From Bacteroidota bacterium (GTDB taxonomy: Bacteria; Bacteroidota; Bacteroidia; Bacteroidales; CAIXZF01), in NCBI GenBank assembly GCA_022709385.1, contig JAKLIX010000004.1, positions 62,001 through 126,000 of the forward strand: a stretch of 64,000 nt of DNA, in the 5' to 3' direction. Positions within the stretch are counted from its first letter, which is position 1; the number at the start of each line of letters is the position of its first letter. The translations under genes were made by a program, and so were the position numbers. Under the pieces are notes generated by a model that had not been told where the DNA came from, ran no database searches, and was given only the letters and a program-made list of their open reading frames with translations. Of this stretch, positions 34,994-43,270 are shown piece after piece.

Positions 34994-36814
34994 CTATCTT
35001 CCCTGCATTTCGAAGAGCTTGCGGTAGATGCCGGTTTCAAGCTTCATCAGGCTTGTGTGGGTGCCGGATTCTGCGATGCGGCCCTGGTCGAGTACAATGA
35101 TATGATCGGCATGCATCACGGTGGATAGCCGGTGGGCGATCACCAGGGTGGTTCGTCCGCTCATGGCCTGGTCGAGAGCCAGGCTCACCTGTTTTTCTGA
35201 TTCACTGTCGAGCGAGGAAGTGGCTTCGTCGAGGATCAGGAAGGGCGGGTTTCTCAGGATGGCCCGGGCGATGGAGATGCGCTGCCGCTGCCCGCCGGAG
35301 AGTTTGCTTCCGCGGTCGCCGATAAAGGTATCATATGCTTCAGGCAGGGCTTCGATAAATCCGTCGGCATTGGCGATCACGGCCGCCTGCCGGATTGTAT
35401 CCATATCCGCCGCCTCCCATCCGAAAGCGATATTGTTGCGGATGCTGTCGTTGAAGAGGACCGGCTCCTGGGTCACAATCCCGAAAAGGCTGCGAAGGTC
35501 GCCGATATGGTAATCGGTCAGCGGGATGCCGTCGAGCAGGATTTGTCCTTGTGTTGGATCGTAGAAACGCGGCAGCAAATCGGCCAGGGTCGACTTTCCG
35601 CTGCCCGAAGCCCCCACCACCGCCAGACGTTTGCCTTTGCTGATCACCAGGTTGATGTCTTTCAATACATGCTCACTTTCATAAGCAAAACAGACATCCC
35701 GGTAAATAATGCTTTCCTGAAAACTCTTGATCCTGATGGCATCCGGCTTTTCAGTGATTACCTCTTCCGCATCCAGCACCTGCCGGATACGTTCAAAACT
35801 GCTCAATCCCCGCTGAACCTGCGCCCATGCCGTGGAGATGTTTTTGGCGGGATTAATGAGCTGGGAGAAGATCACGATAAAGCCGATGAAGGCTTCGGCC
35901 GACAGGGCAATGCTGTTGTTCAGCACCAGGTAGCCTCCGAAAAGCAGGATCACCATCAGGATGATCACTCCGAGAAACTCGCTCAGGGGGGAGGAAAGAT
36001 CGCCCTTGCGGCTGATACCCGTCATCAGCCGGGTATAGTCGCTGTTCATCTCCCTGAATTTGCGGTCGGCCAGATCCAGCGCATTGAATGCCTTCAGGAT
36101 ACGCAGCCCGGATATCGTTTCTTCCACCACCGAAAGCATATTCCCCATCCTTTGCTGTGCCTCGGCCGACCTTCGCCTGAGTTTACGTGCAATACGCCCG
36201 ATCACCAGTCCGGCAAGCGGAAGCAACAACAATACAAACAGGGTCAGGTAGGAACTGATGGTGAACAGGGCAAGAAGAAAAAGAAGGATGGTAAGCGGTT
36301 CCCGGAAAAACAATTCGAACGAACGGATCACGGAAGATTCCACTTCCTGGATGTCGTTGGTGGCTCTCGAAATGAGATCACCCCGCTTTTTTTCGTTGTA
36401 ATAGGAGAGCGGAAGGATCAGCAATCTGTCGTACAGTTTGTTGCGCAGATCCCGCACCATGCCGGTACGGACAGGGGTCAGCACATATAGCGCCAGGTAT
36501 GAAAACAGGTTTTTCAGCAGGAACATCACCACCACGAAAAGGCAGAGCAGAAAAAGGGTCATAAATTTTCCCTGGTCGCGGATGGTGATGGCGATGATAT
36601 AATCGACACAGGCCAGCAGGGAGTCCTTGTTTAACGTCAATTCCGGCAGTTCCGGAACTGGATTATCCTGCCGGAAAAGCACCTGCAGAAAAGGGATCAC
36701 CATCGTGAGGCTGAACACGGAAAAAAGAGCGGCCAGTAGGTTAAGGCCTGCATTGGCCAGGGCCTTCCCCCAGTACGGCCTGATCAGTAGCAGGATATCT
36801 TTCAGTTTTCGCAT
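34994..36814 (-). CDS. MsbA-like ABC exporter (fused membrane and ATPase domains)
   Basis: 606 residues. The N-terminal six-helix type IV (ABC_membrane) domain covers about 15-330. The ATPase domain has Walker A GASGSGKST, the Q-loop region GIVTQEPVLF, signature LSGGQRQR, Walker B FLILDEATSSLD and the switch His in IAHRLSTV. The half-transporter would act as a homodimer, exporting a lipid or hydrophobic compound; the MsbA-like lipid A role is possible but not proven. It lies 2 bases downstream of purB on the same strand. Confidence 0.87.
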   Translation of the reverse strand: MRKLKDILLLIRPYWGKALANAGLNLLAALFSVFSLTMVIPFLQVLFRQDNPVPELPELTLNKDSLLACVDYIIAITIRDQGKFMTLFLLCLFVVVMFLLKNLFSYLALYVLTPVRTGMVRDLRNKLYDRLLILPLSYYNEKKRGDLISRATNDIQEVESSVIRSFELFFREPLTILLFLLALFTISSYLTLFVLLLLPLAGLVIGRIARKLRRRSAEAQQRMGNMLSVVEETISGLRILKAFNALDLADRKFREMNSDYTRLMTGISRKGDLSSPLSEFLGVIILMVILLFGGYLVLNNSIALSAEAFIGFIVIFSQLINPAKNISTAWAQVQRGLSSFERIRQVLDAEEVITEKPDAIRIKSFQESIIYRDVCFAYESEHVLKDINLVISKGKRLAVVGASGSGKSTLADLLPRFYDPTQGQILLDGIPLTDYHIGDLRSLFGIVTQEPVLFNDSIRNNIAFGWEAADMDTIRQAAVIANADGFIEALPEAYDTFIGDRGSKLSGGQRQRISIARAILRNPPFLILDEATSSLDSESEKQVSLALDQAMSGRTTLVIAHRLSTVMHADHIIVLDQGRIAESGTHTSLMKLETGIYRKLFEMQGR

Positions 36815-36816
36815 GC

Positions 36817-38169
36817 TCAGAAAGGGATCTTCCCGGTATAGGTTTCCGGTTTCAGCCGGAGCAATTCCTCCTTCACAGTCTGCGGAAGGTCGAGCGAACG
36901 GATGAATGACTCCAGGACGGATGGGTCGCTCAAATCTTTTCCGCGGCTGATCTCCTTCAGCCTGTCATAGGCGCCCGGAATGCCTTCCCGGCGCAGGATG
37001 GTCTGGATGGCTTCGGTGATCACTGCCGGGTTCAGCTGCAGATCACGGCTGATCTTTGTTTTGTTCAACTGCAGTTTGAGCAGGCCTTTCTTCATCGAAT
37101 GCCAGGCCAGCAGGGAATGGGCCAGCGGGACCCCGCAGTTCCGGATCACCGTAGAGTCGGTCAGGTCGCGTTGTAACCTGGAGACGGGAAGTTTGGCGCT
37201 GAGATGGTGGCCGACGGCATTTGCCAAACCCAGGTTCCCTTCTGCATTCTCAAAGTCGATGGGATTCACCTTGTGGGGCATGGTGGAAGAACCCACTTCG
37301 GAGGCAACAAGCTTTTGTGTGAAATAATCCATGGAAATGTAAGTCCAGAAGTCGCGGCAGGCATCCAGCAGGATGGTGTTGATACGGCCCAGACAGTCGA
37401 AAAAAGCCGCAAGGTTGTCGTAATGCTCGATCTGGGTGGTGGTTTGCTGGCGTCGCAGACCCAGTTGTTCTTCCAGAAACCGGTTGGCGACGGTGATCCA
37501 GTCAATCTCAGGATATGCCGCATAATGGGCGTTCAGGTTGCCGGTAGCACCGCCGAACTTGCCTTCGAACGGAATATGGCTGAAATGACTGCTTTGTTTT
37601 CTGAGTCTTTCCACGAAAACCATGATCTCTTTGCCGACGGTGGTGGGAGAGGCGGGCTGTCCGTGCGTATGCGCGAGCATGGCAACCGCTTTCCATTGCC
37701 TGGCGAGCCCTTCCAGGGCAGCGATCAGATCTTCCAGGGCAGGAAGCATCACTTGCTGAAAGGAAGCTTTCAAGGCCATGGGGAATGCCGTATTGTTTAT
37801 ATCCTGGGAGGTCAATCCGAAGTGGATAAACTCCTTGTATGCCGTAAGTCCATGTTCATCAAACACTTCTCTAAGGTAATTCTCAACGGCTTTGATATCA
37901 TGCGAGGTTTGTTTTTCTATTTCCTTGATCCTGGCAGCAGCCTCAGTTGGTGGATTTTCCATCATTTCCATCAGGAGGTTCTTTTTATCTGAAGGAAATG
38001 ATTGCAATTGCGGGATCCCCTTGTCACAAAGGGCAAGGAACCAGGCGATCTCCACCTTAATTCTGTAACGGATGACGGAAGCTTCGGAGAAGAATGCCGA
38101 CAGGGGGGCTGTAATGGAACGGTATCTTCCGTCTATCGGACTAATGGCTTGTAAAGCAGGGAATTGCAT
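36817..38169 (-). CDS. purB: Adenylosuccinate lyase
   Basis: 450 residues of the fumarase/aspartase superfamily. The signature loop SSTMPHKVNPIDFENAEGN is present, together with HFGLTSQDINNTA and AHTHGQPASPTTVGKE carrying the catalytic His residues. It acts twice in purine synthesis, releasing fumarate from SAICAR and adenylosuccinate. The ATG at 38169 follows a good -7 promoter box. The ABC exporter gene begins 2 bases after its stop, so they are probably co-transcribed. It is divergent from the Hdr-like operon. Confidence 0.95.
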   Translation of the reverse strand: MQFPALQAISPIDGRYRSITAPLSAFFSEASVIRYRIKVEIAWFLALCDKGIPQLQSFPSDKKNLLMEMMENPPTEAAARIKEIEKQTSHDIKAVENYLREVFDEHGLTAYKEFIHFGLTSQDINNTAFPMALKASFQQVMLPALEDLIAALEGLARQWKAVAMLAHTHGQPASPTTVGKEIMVFVERLRKQSSHFSHIPFEGKFGGATGNLNAHYAAYPEIDWITVANRFLEEQLGLRRQQTTTQIEHYDNLAAFFDCLGRINTILLDACRDFWTYISMDYFTQKLVASEVGSSTMPHKVNPIDFENAEGNLGLANAVGHHLSAKLPVSRLQRDLTDSTVIRNCGVPLAHSLLAWHSMKKGLLKLQLNKTKISRDLQLNPAVITEAIQTILRREGIPGAYDRLKEISRGKDLSDPSVLESFIRSLDLPQTVKEELLRLKPETYTGKIPF

Positions 38170-38186
38170 AAGACGTGATTTAAAGA

Positions 38187-38194
38187 CAAAGGTA
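38187..38194 (-). promoter_or_regulatory. -7 promoter box of purB
   Basis: The minus strand reads TACCTTTG (TAnnTTTG), 17 bases before the purB ATG. The -33 position reads TTTTA, a weak match. Confidence 0.5.
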
Positions 38195-38220
38195 TGATTT
38201 TGTGGGAATTGTTAAAATCC

Positions 38221-38250
38221 TTGGGGGGACGGTTCTTTTTATTAGCTTTG
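38221..38250 (+). promoter_or_regulatory. Strong promoter of the Hdr-like operon
   Basis: TTG (38221-38223), exactly 19 bases, then TAGCTTTG (38243-38250): a full match to the Bacteroidota promoter. The transcript start near 38256 leaves a leader of about 28 bases to the first ATG at 38284. Confidence 0.75.
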
Positions 38251-38283
38251 TGGGTGTGAAGGACGTCACTAAACCCTCTGTCT

Positions 38284-38988
38284 ATGGGCTTACTCTACGA
38301 TCGAATACATACTGATGTCCGTTTTGAGGAAGGCCTGAATGCCTGCATTCACTGTGGTACCTGTACGGCGATATGCCCGGCGGCTGCCTTCTATCCTTAC
38401 GATCCGCGTGAGATTGTCGATATCTGCCAGTCGGGTGATGAACTCCAGCTGGAAAAACTGCTCAAGTCAGAGACTATCTGGTGTTGCGGGGAATGCATGT
38501 CCTGTGTGACCCGTTGTCCGCGGGGTAACAAGCCCGGCCTGCTGATTTTGTCGTTGCGCTCTTTGTCGCAGGATATGGGGTATTTTGTGGAATCTGAGAA
38601 AGGTCGGCAGCAGCTGGCCATCAAGCGTACCATAGGGCAGTGGATGCTGGATTACGGTTACTGCCTGTATGCTCCGCTCATCAAGCCGGTGACCCACCCC
38701 GAACAGGGACCGGTTTGGGAATGGGAGCTGGATCACCTGGAGGATGTGATGGGTCGTTTGGGAGCCAATTATAAAAAGGACGGACCCGGTGTATTGAGGA
38801 ATATCCCTAAGGAAGCGCTGGAAGAGATCAGAAAGATCTTTGAAGTGACCGGCGGGCTTGCGCGCTATGAGCAGATAGAGCAATGTTCGGCCATAAAGGC
38901 CGAAGAGATGGGGCTTGAACTTGGTGATGCCAGGGACACTGAGAGTGAATATTTTAACAAGGTATTCAGGGGGGATTATGAAGATTGA
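38284..38988 (+). CDS. HdrC-like iron-sulfur subunit (long form)
   Basis: 234 residues. Two [4Fe-4S] motifs are visible: Cys21-x2-Cys24-x2-Cys27-x3-Cys31 (CIHCGTCTAICP) and Cys68-x2-Cys71-x2-Cys74-x3-Cys78 (CGECMSCVTRCPRG). This is the HdrC arrangement of a linear electron relay. A ~130-residue C-terminal extension with no recognised motif makes it longer than typical HdrC. In heterodisulfide reductases HdrC wires HdrA to HdrB. It is the first gene of a five-gene operon and overlaps the HdrB-like gene by 11 bases. The soluble partner set is clear; the final substrate is not. Confidence 0.85.
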   Translation: MGLLYDRIHTDVRFEEGLNACIHCGTCTAICPAAAFYPYDPREIVDICQSGDELQLEKLLKSETIWCCGECMSCVTRCPRGNKPGLLILSLRSLSQDMGYFVESEKGRQQLAIKRTIGQWMLDYGYCLYAPLIKPVTHPEQGPVWEWELDHLEDVMGRLGANYKKDGPGVLRNIPKEALEEIRKIFEVTGGLARYEQIEQCSAIKAEEMGLELGDARDTESEYFNKVFRGDYED

Positions 38989-40048
38989 AGGGAAAAAGCG
39001 TCTCTGGCAGCAATACCAGAAAGAAATAGCGGGCGACCGTTATTTCTATGTCAGGAGTTGTGTAAGGCAGAATTTTTTTCCGGGGGCAGAGGCGGTATTT
39101 CTGAAGATCATGCAAGATGAACTGGGTAAGGATGTATATGAAAATCCGGCCCATACTTCCTGTACAGGCATTGGTTATCACTGCGACATCGTTCCGTTCG
39201 ACACTGCCATGACCGTGGTGGCCCGTCAGTTTTCCCTGATGGCCGAAGCCGGGTACGAAAATTTTGTTACTTCCTGTATTACTTCCTTCGGGCTGTATTC
39301 TGAAGTGCTTGAGACGTGGAATCATTTTCCGGAAAAGCAGGAGCAGGCGGCCCGTTTTCTGCATGAAGCCACAGGCAGGCCGTTTGCGCGTCCTTCCAAT
39401 GTGTCACATGCCAGCGACATCATTTATAAATACCGGCATGAGATTGCAGCCAGGGCTCAGTACAGGCTGGTAAACAGCCTGACGGGAGAACCCCTGAAGG
39501 GAGTTGAACATATCGGATGTCACTATGCCAAGATGTTTCCCAGCAAGGGGGTGGGAGGAGCGGAGTACCCCTATGTGCTGGTGGGAATGATCGAAGAATG
39601 GGGCGGTGAGGTGGTGGATTATCCCGAGAGACGCCATTGCTGCGGTTTTGGATTCCGTCATTACGCGGTACGTGCCAACAGGGGTTATTCCCTGTCCTGC
39701 AGCAGAAAGAAGTTTGAATCCATGCAGCCTTACAAACCCGACTTCATCCTGACCAATTGCCCGGGTTGTCCGATGTTCCTCGATCGCTGGCAGTATGTGA
39801 TCAGTGAGATGGAAGGGAAAACCTATGGTCCCGGAAATGAGGGAATACCGGTACTGACTTATGAAGAGCTTGCCGGCCTGGTGCTTGGTTATGATCCGTG
39901 GGACATCGGGTTGCAGGTTCACCAGGTAAGCGTGGAACCTTTGCTGAAGAAAATGGGGATCGCATACGATCCGGACGGGAAATACCTGGGCCCGGGAGGC
40001 AAATATCTCGGTAGACCTGAGAATCCGGCCAATATTTACTTTGTATAA
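38978..40048 (+). CDS. HdrB-like CCG-domain protein with a degenerate first site
   Basis: 356 residues from ATG 38978. The C-terminal CCG domain is complete: Cys181, Cys221-Cys222 (CCGFGF), Cys261-x2-Cys264 (CPGC), the ligand set of a non-cubane [4Fe-4S] cluster in HdrB. The N-terminal CCG domain has lost ligands: Cys28, then Ser61-Cys62 (TSCTG) in place of CC, then Cys100-x2-Ser103 in place of C-x2-C. HdrB carries the disulfide-reducing site in methanogens. Here one of two sites is probably altered or lost, so the substrate may differ from a heterodisulfide. It lies between the HdrC-like and HdrA-like genes. Confidence 0.83.
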   Translation: MKIEGKKRLWQQYQKEIAGDRYFYVRSCVRQNFFPGAEAVFLKIMQDELGKDVYENPAHTSCTGIGYHCDIVPFDTAMTVVARQFSLMAEAGYENFVTSCITSFGLYSEVLETWNHFPEKQEQAARFLHEATGRPFARPSNVSHASDIIYKYRHEIAARAQYRLVNSLTGEPLKGVEHIGCHYAKMFPSKGVGGAEYPYVLVGMIEEWGGEVVDYPERRHCCGFGFRHYAVRANRGYSLSCSRKKFESMQPYKPDFILTNCPGCPMFLDRWQYVISEMEGKTYGPGNEGIPVLTYEELAGLVLGYDPWDIGLQVHQVSVEPLLKKMGIAYDPDGKYLGPGGKYLGRPENPANIYFV

Positions 40049-40051
40049 CTC

Positions 40052-41074
40052 ATGATGACTAAGACTGTTGCCGTAATCGGAGGTGGACCTGCCGGTATGG
40101 AGGCAAGCAAGGAACTGGCGTTCAATGGTTTTCAGGTGGTGCTGCTTGAATCCGGCGCCCGTTTGGGCGGGCACATGAACCAATGGGACAGGCTATTCCC
40201 GAATAAAAGACCTGCAGGGGAAATACTGGAATCACTGTATCGGAATTTTCCCGGTTCGATTACAGTAATGACGGAAACAAACATTACCTCCATCGGGCGG
40301 AATGCGGACAGATTTATCCTTCGCACTGCGGGACGGGACGTCATTGAAGCGGATGCCCTGCTGGTGTGTACAGGTTTCAGGGTATTTGATGCAATACTAA
40401 AGGAGGAGTATGGTTATGGCATTTATGATAATGTGATTACAAGTGTTGACCTTGAGCAATGGTTTAAGGAAAAAAGGCCTGTACTCACCAGTCATGGCCG
40501 CGTTCCGGCAACGGTTGGTTTCATCCATTGTGTCGGATCGCGGGATGAAAAGAGCGGCAACCTGCATTGTTCAAAAGTGTGCTGTGTCACTGCCGTGAAA
40601 CAGGCTGTCGAGCTGAAGGAAAAGCTTCCGGAGGCGAGGATATTCTGCTTCTATATGGATTTACGCATGTTTGGCCTTGGTTATGAAGAATTGTATAAGG
40701 AAAGTCAGGAGAAATACAGGATACAGTTTATCCGTGGGCGTTTGTCGGAGGCTTTTGAGAATATGGATGGTAGCCTGATGGCGAAAGTAGAGGACACCCT
40801 TACAGCCAAACCCTTGAGAATCAATCTTGACCTCTTGGTACTGATGGTGGGTTTTCTGCCATCGGATGGAACGGCTGCCATTGGAAGCTTGCTTGGATTA
40901 ACTTTCAATCCCAATGGTTTTCTCCAGCCGCGCGACGGTCATCTTCAGCCGCATGACACAGAACAGCAAGGTGTATTTCTTGCCGGCAGCTGTAAAGGTC
41001 CGAAAAATCTGGAGGAAACCCTGGCAGATGCCCGCAGCGCAGTACTGAGGATCAGGCAATACTTAACCAACTGA
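40052..41074 (+). CDS. Short HdrA-like flavoprotein
   Basis: 340 residues. FAD-binding GGGPAGMEASKELA occurs at about 10-23, then the HdrA/QmoA-type cluster motif CVGSRD...HCSKVCC near residues 165-185. The C-terminal part ends in a second nucleotide-binding pattern GVFLAGSCKGPKNLEETLADARSAV. The N-terminal cluster domain and the C-terminal ferredoxin domains of methanogen HdrA are absent, so it resembles the core of QmoA-type proteins. It would pass electrons between the iron-sulfur subunits through FAD. Bifurcation is uncertain because the extra clusters used for ferredoxin reduction are missing. Confidence 0.85.
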   Translation: MMTKTVAVIGGGPAGMEASKELAFNGFQVVLLESGARLGGHMNQWDRLFPNKRPAGEILESLYRNFPGSITVMTETNITSIGRNADRFILRTAGRDVIEADALLVCTGFRVFDAILKEEYGYGIYDNVITSVDLEQWFKEKRPVLTSHGRVPATVGFIHCVGSRDEKSGNLHCSKVCCVTAVKQAVELKEKLPEARIFCFYMDLRMFGLGYEELYKESQEKYRIQFIRGRLSEAFENMDGSLMAKVEDTLTAKPLRINLDLLVLMVGFLPSDGTAAIGSLLGLTFNPNGFLQPRDGHLQPHDTEQQGVFLAGSCKGPKNLEETLADARSAVLRIRQYLTN

Positions 41075-41081
41075 TTGTAAA

Positions 41082-41420
41082 ATGCCAAGATGGGGATATA
41101 AAATACACGAAGACAGGCAGGTGATCTGGGAGGAAGGGGATTTCAGCCTGGTGGAGCGCATCCGGCTTGCAGAACCATCGCTTTGTCTTTGTATCAGTTG
41201 CGGAACCTGCGCTTCAGGTTGCACTGCTGCGCAGTTCACGGACTTCAGTCTTCGCAGGGTGATCATTCAGCTGCAGCGGGGACGTATTGAGGAGGTCAGG
41301 CAGGAGATAGACCGCTGTATGCTTTGCGGCAAGTGTATTCTGACCTGTCCGAGGGGTGTCAACACCCGCCACCTGGTTTTATGCATAAGGAAAGAGCTTT
41401 CAGGCGATGTATTATATTGA
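41082..41420 (+). CDS. HdrC-like iron-sulfur subunit (short form)
   Basis: 112 residues, with two [4Fe-4S] motifs: Cys37-x2-Cys40-x2-Cys43-x3-Cys47 (CISCGTCASGC) and Cys79-x2-Cys82-x2-Cys85-x3-Cys89 (CMLCGKCILTCP), separated by the ~30-residue linker usual in HdrC. The second HdrC in one operon suggests a separate electron relay to the membrane subunit encoded next. Its stop overlaps the following start by 14 bases. Confidence 0.85.
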   Translation: MPRWGYKIHEDRQVIWEEGDFSLVERIRLAEPSLCLCISCGTCASGCTAAQFTDFSLRRVIIQLQRGRIEEVRQEIDRCMLCGKCILTCPRGVNTRHLVLCIRKELSGDVLY

Positions 41421-43245
41421 TTACGATCCGTTTGTGTTGCCCTTTACCCTGGGCGTCCTGGCCCTGCTGGTGATGCTGTTCTGGAAGTTTTTTCAATGGT
41501 GGGATAAGCTTCAACCCGAAGACCGCATCGTGATCCGTACCGGACTGAGGTCTGGGAAACTTCTGGCTATTTTGAAGGAAGTTTTTCTTGAAAGTCTGAT
41601 ACACAGGAGGATGTGGAAGCAGAATCCCTTACAGGGGTATATGCACATGACTTTTGCTTTCGGTTGGTTTATGCTCATACTGATCGGGAATGTGGAGTCG
41701 CGGATACACAGCGGGGTGGAATTTAACATGCCTTATTACCCGATTTTTTTCAAGTTTTTTCTCGACAGCAATGAAGGACTTCCATTTTCCAAATCCTTCA
41801 CCTTCATCATGGACTTTTTTCTGTTGCTGGTGCTGAGCGGTTTGGTGCTTGCGATGTTTAAACGGGTGAATGCAAAACTATACGGAATGAAAAAGCCGGC
41901 AAAGCCGGAGGCCATCGACAGAATTGCCCTGACCGCACTCTGGTTTATCTTTCCCCTTCGTTTGCTGGCAGAGAGTTTTACATCAGCCGTGACCGGAACC
42001 GGAGGATTTTTAACGGGGAATCTCGGTGAATTCCTGTCCGGCTGGCTTCCGGCCCGTCTTCTGGCCTACCCGGCCTGGTGGAGTTATTCAGTCGCACTGT
42101 CGGTATTTTTCGTATGTATGCCTTTCACCAGGTACATGCATATTCCGGCTGAGGTGCTGCTTATTTACTTGAGGCACCTGGGTTTTAAGCCTTCTAAAAC
42201 CTATGACTTTTTTAGCGTGGTGGAGGTCAATTCATGCCCTAGCTGCGGGGTTTGTGTGGAAAGTTGCCAGCTGAAGTCAAGCCTCGGGCACGGCAATATC
42301 GTTCCGGCATATTTTCTAAGGGGCTTGAAAAAGGACAGGGAAGACATGCAGGCCGTGAACGAATGCATGCTTTGCGGGCGATGTCAGCAGGTATGTCCGG
42401 TCGGTATCCATGTGAACGATATCAGGATACAGCGCAGGGATTTGCTCAATAAACAGGTCGTTTTCAATTACCCGTATCTTCCGCCCCCGGATCATCAGAA
42501 AGCCGACGTGGTTTATTTTGCGGGTTGCATGACCCATCTTACACCAGGGATCAAGCGGTCTGTGGAGAACATATTGAAAGCAGCCGGGATTCATTACCTG
42601 TTTCTCGATAAAGAAGGCGGGATTTGCTGTGGCAGGCCGTTGCAGATTGCTGGCCTCTGGGATTCGGCCAGGCAATTGGTGGAATCCAACCAAAGGCTGA
42701 TACGTCAGAGCGGAGCCAGGCTGTTGCTTACTTCATGTCCCATTTGTCTGAAGGTGTTCAGGGAAGAGTATGATCTGCGTATTCCGGTAATGCATCATAG
42801 CCAGTATCTGGTTCAACTCATTGAGGCAGAACTGATCAATGTGGCTTTCAGCAGCAGGGAGGTGTCGTATCATGATCCCTGCGAGTTGGGCAGGGGTTGT
42901 GGTATCTTTGAGGAACCGAGGCAGTTGATCAGCCGGATTGCAGGACTGCAGGAAATCACTGCCGGACGGGAGAAGAGCCTGTGTTGCGGCGGCAGCCTGG
43001 GTGGCTTGTCCCTTTCTTTCCAGGAGCGTAAACGACTTGCATCTGATGCCCTGAAGCAGCTACTGGCTGGACAGCCCGATCTGCTGATTACTGCCTGCCC
43101 GCTGTGCAAAAAGACGTTCCAGCCTCTTTCTCCGGTTGGAGTGATGGATATCGCTGAATTCCTGTATACTGCAATGGAACAAAAAACAAGGACCGCACAA
43201 CCAGAGGTCCTGATTAACTGCAATGAAACAGTAGCTGTCCTGTGA
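41407..43245 (+). CDS. Membrane HdrE-HdrD fusion protein
   Basis: 612 residues. The N-terminal half (about 1-240) has around five membrane helices, NarI/HdrE-like in layout. His residues near the helices (HMTFAFGWF, RYMHIPAE) could bind haem b. The C-terminal half is HdrD: two [4Fe-4S] motifs (CPSCGVCVESC, CMLCGRCQQVCP), then two complete CCG domains (FAGC...GICCGRP...SCPIC and HDPC...SLCCGGS...ACPLC). Methanogen HdrDE couples methanophenazine to heterodisulfide; here menaquinone is the likely membrane carrier (inference). Last gene of the Hdr-like operon; the fusion makes a quinone-linked thiol/disulfide enzyme plausible. Confidence 0.85.
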   Translation: MYYIDYDPFVLPFTLGVLALLVMLFWKFFQWWDKLQPEDRIVIRTGLRSGKLLAILKEVFLESLIHRRMWKQNPLQGYMHMTFAFGWFMLILIGNVESRIHSGVEFNMPYYPIFFKFFLDSNEGLPFSKSFTFIMDFFLLLVLSGLVLAMFKRVNAKLYGMKKPAKPEAIDRIALTALWFIFPLRLLAESFTSAVTGTGGFLTGNLGEFLSGWLPARLLAYPAWWSYSVALSVFFVCMPFTRYMHIPAEVLLIYLRHLGFKPSKTYDFFSVVEVNSCPSCGVCVESCQLKSSLGHGNIVPAYFLRGLKKDREDMQAVNECMLCGRCQQVCPVGIHVNDIRIQRRDLLNKQVVFNYPYLPPPDHQKADVVYFAGCMTHLTPGIKRSVENILKAAGIHYLFLDKEGGICCGRPLQIAGLWDSARQLVESNQRLIRQSGARLLLTSCPICLKVFREEYDLRIPVMHHSQYLVQLIEAELINVAFSSREVSYHDPCELGRGCGIFEEPRQLISRIAGLQEITAGREKSLCCGGSLGGLSLSFQERKRLASDALKQLLAGQPDLLITACPLCKKTFQPLSPVGVMDIAEFLYTAMEQKTRTAQPEVLINCNETVAVL

Positions 43246-43270
43246 ATATTAAAATCTTAATTATTAATAT

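Noticed and set aside
35507..36490. 327-codon plus-strand frame antisense to the ABC exporter
   Set aside because: It mirrors the ATPase gene; composition (His/Gln-rich) is typical of a shadow frame.
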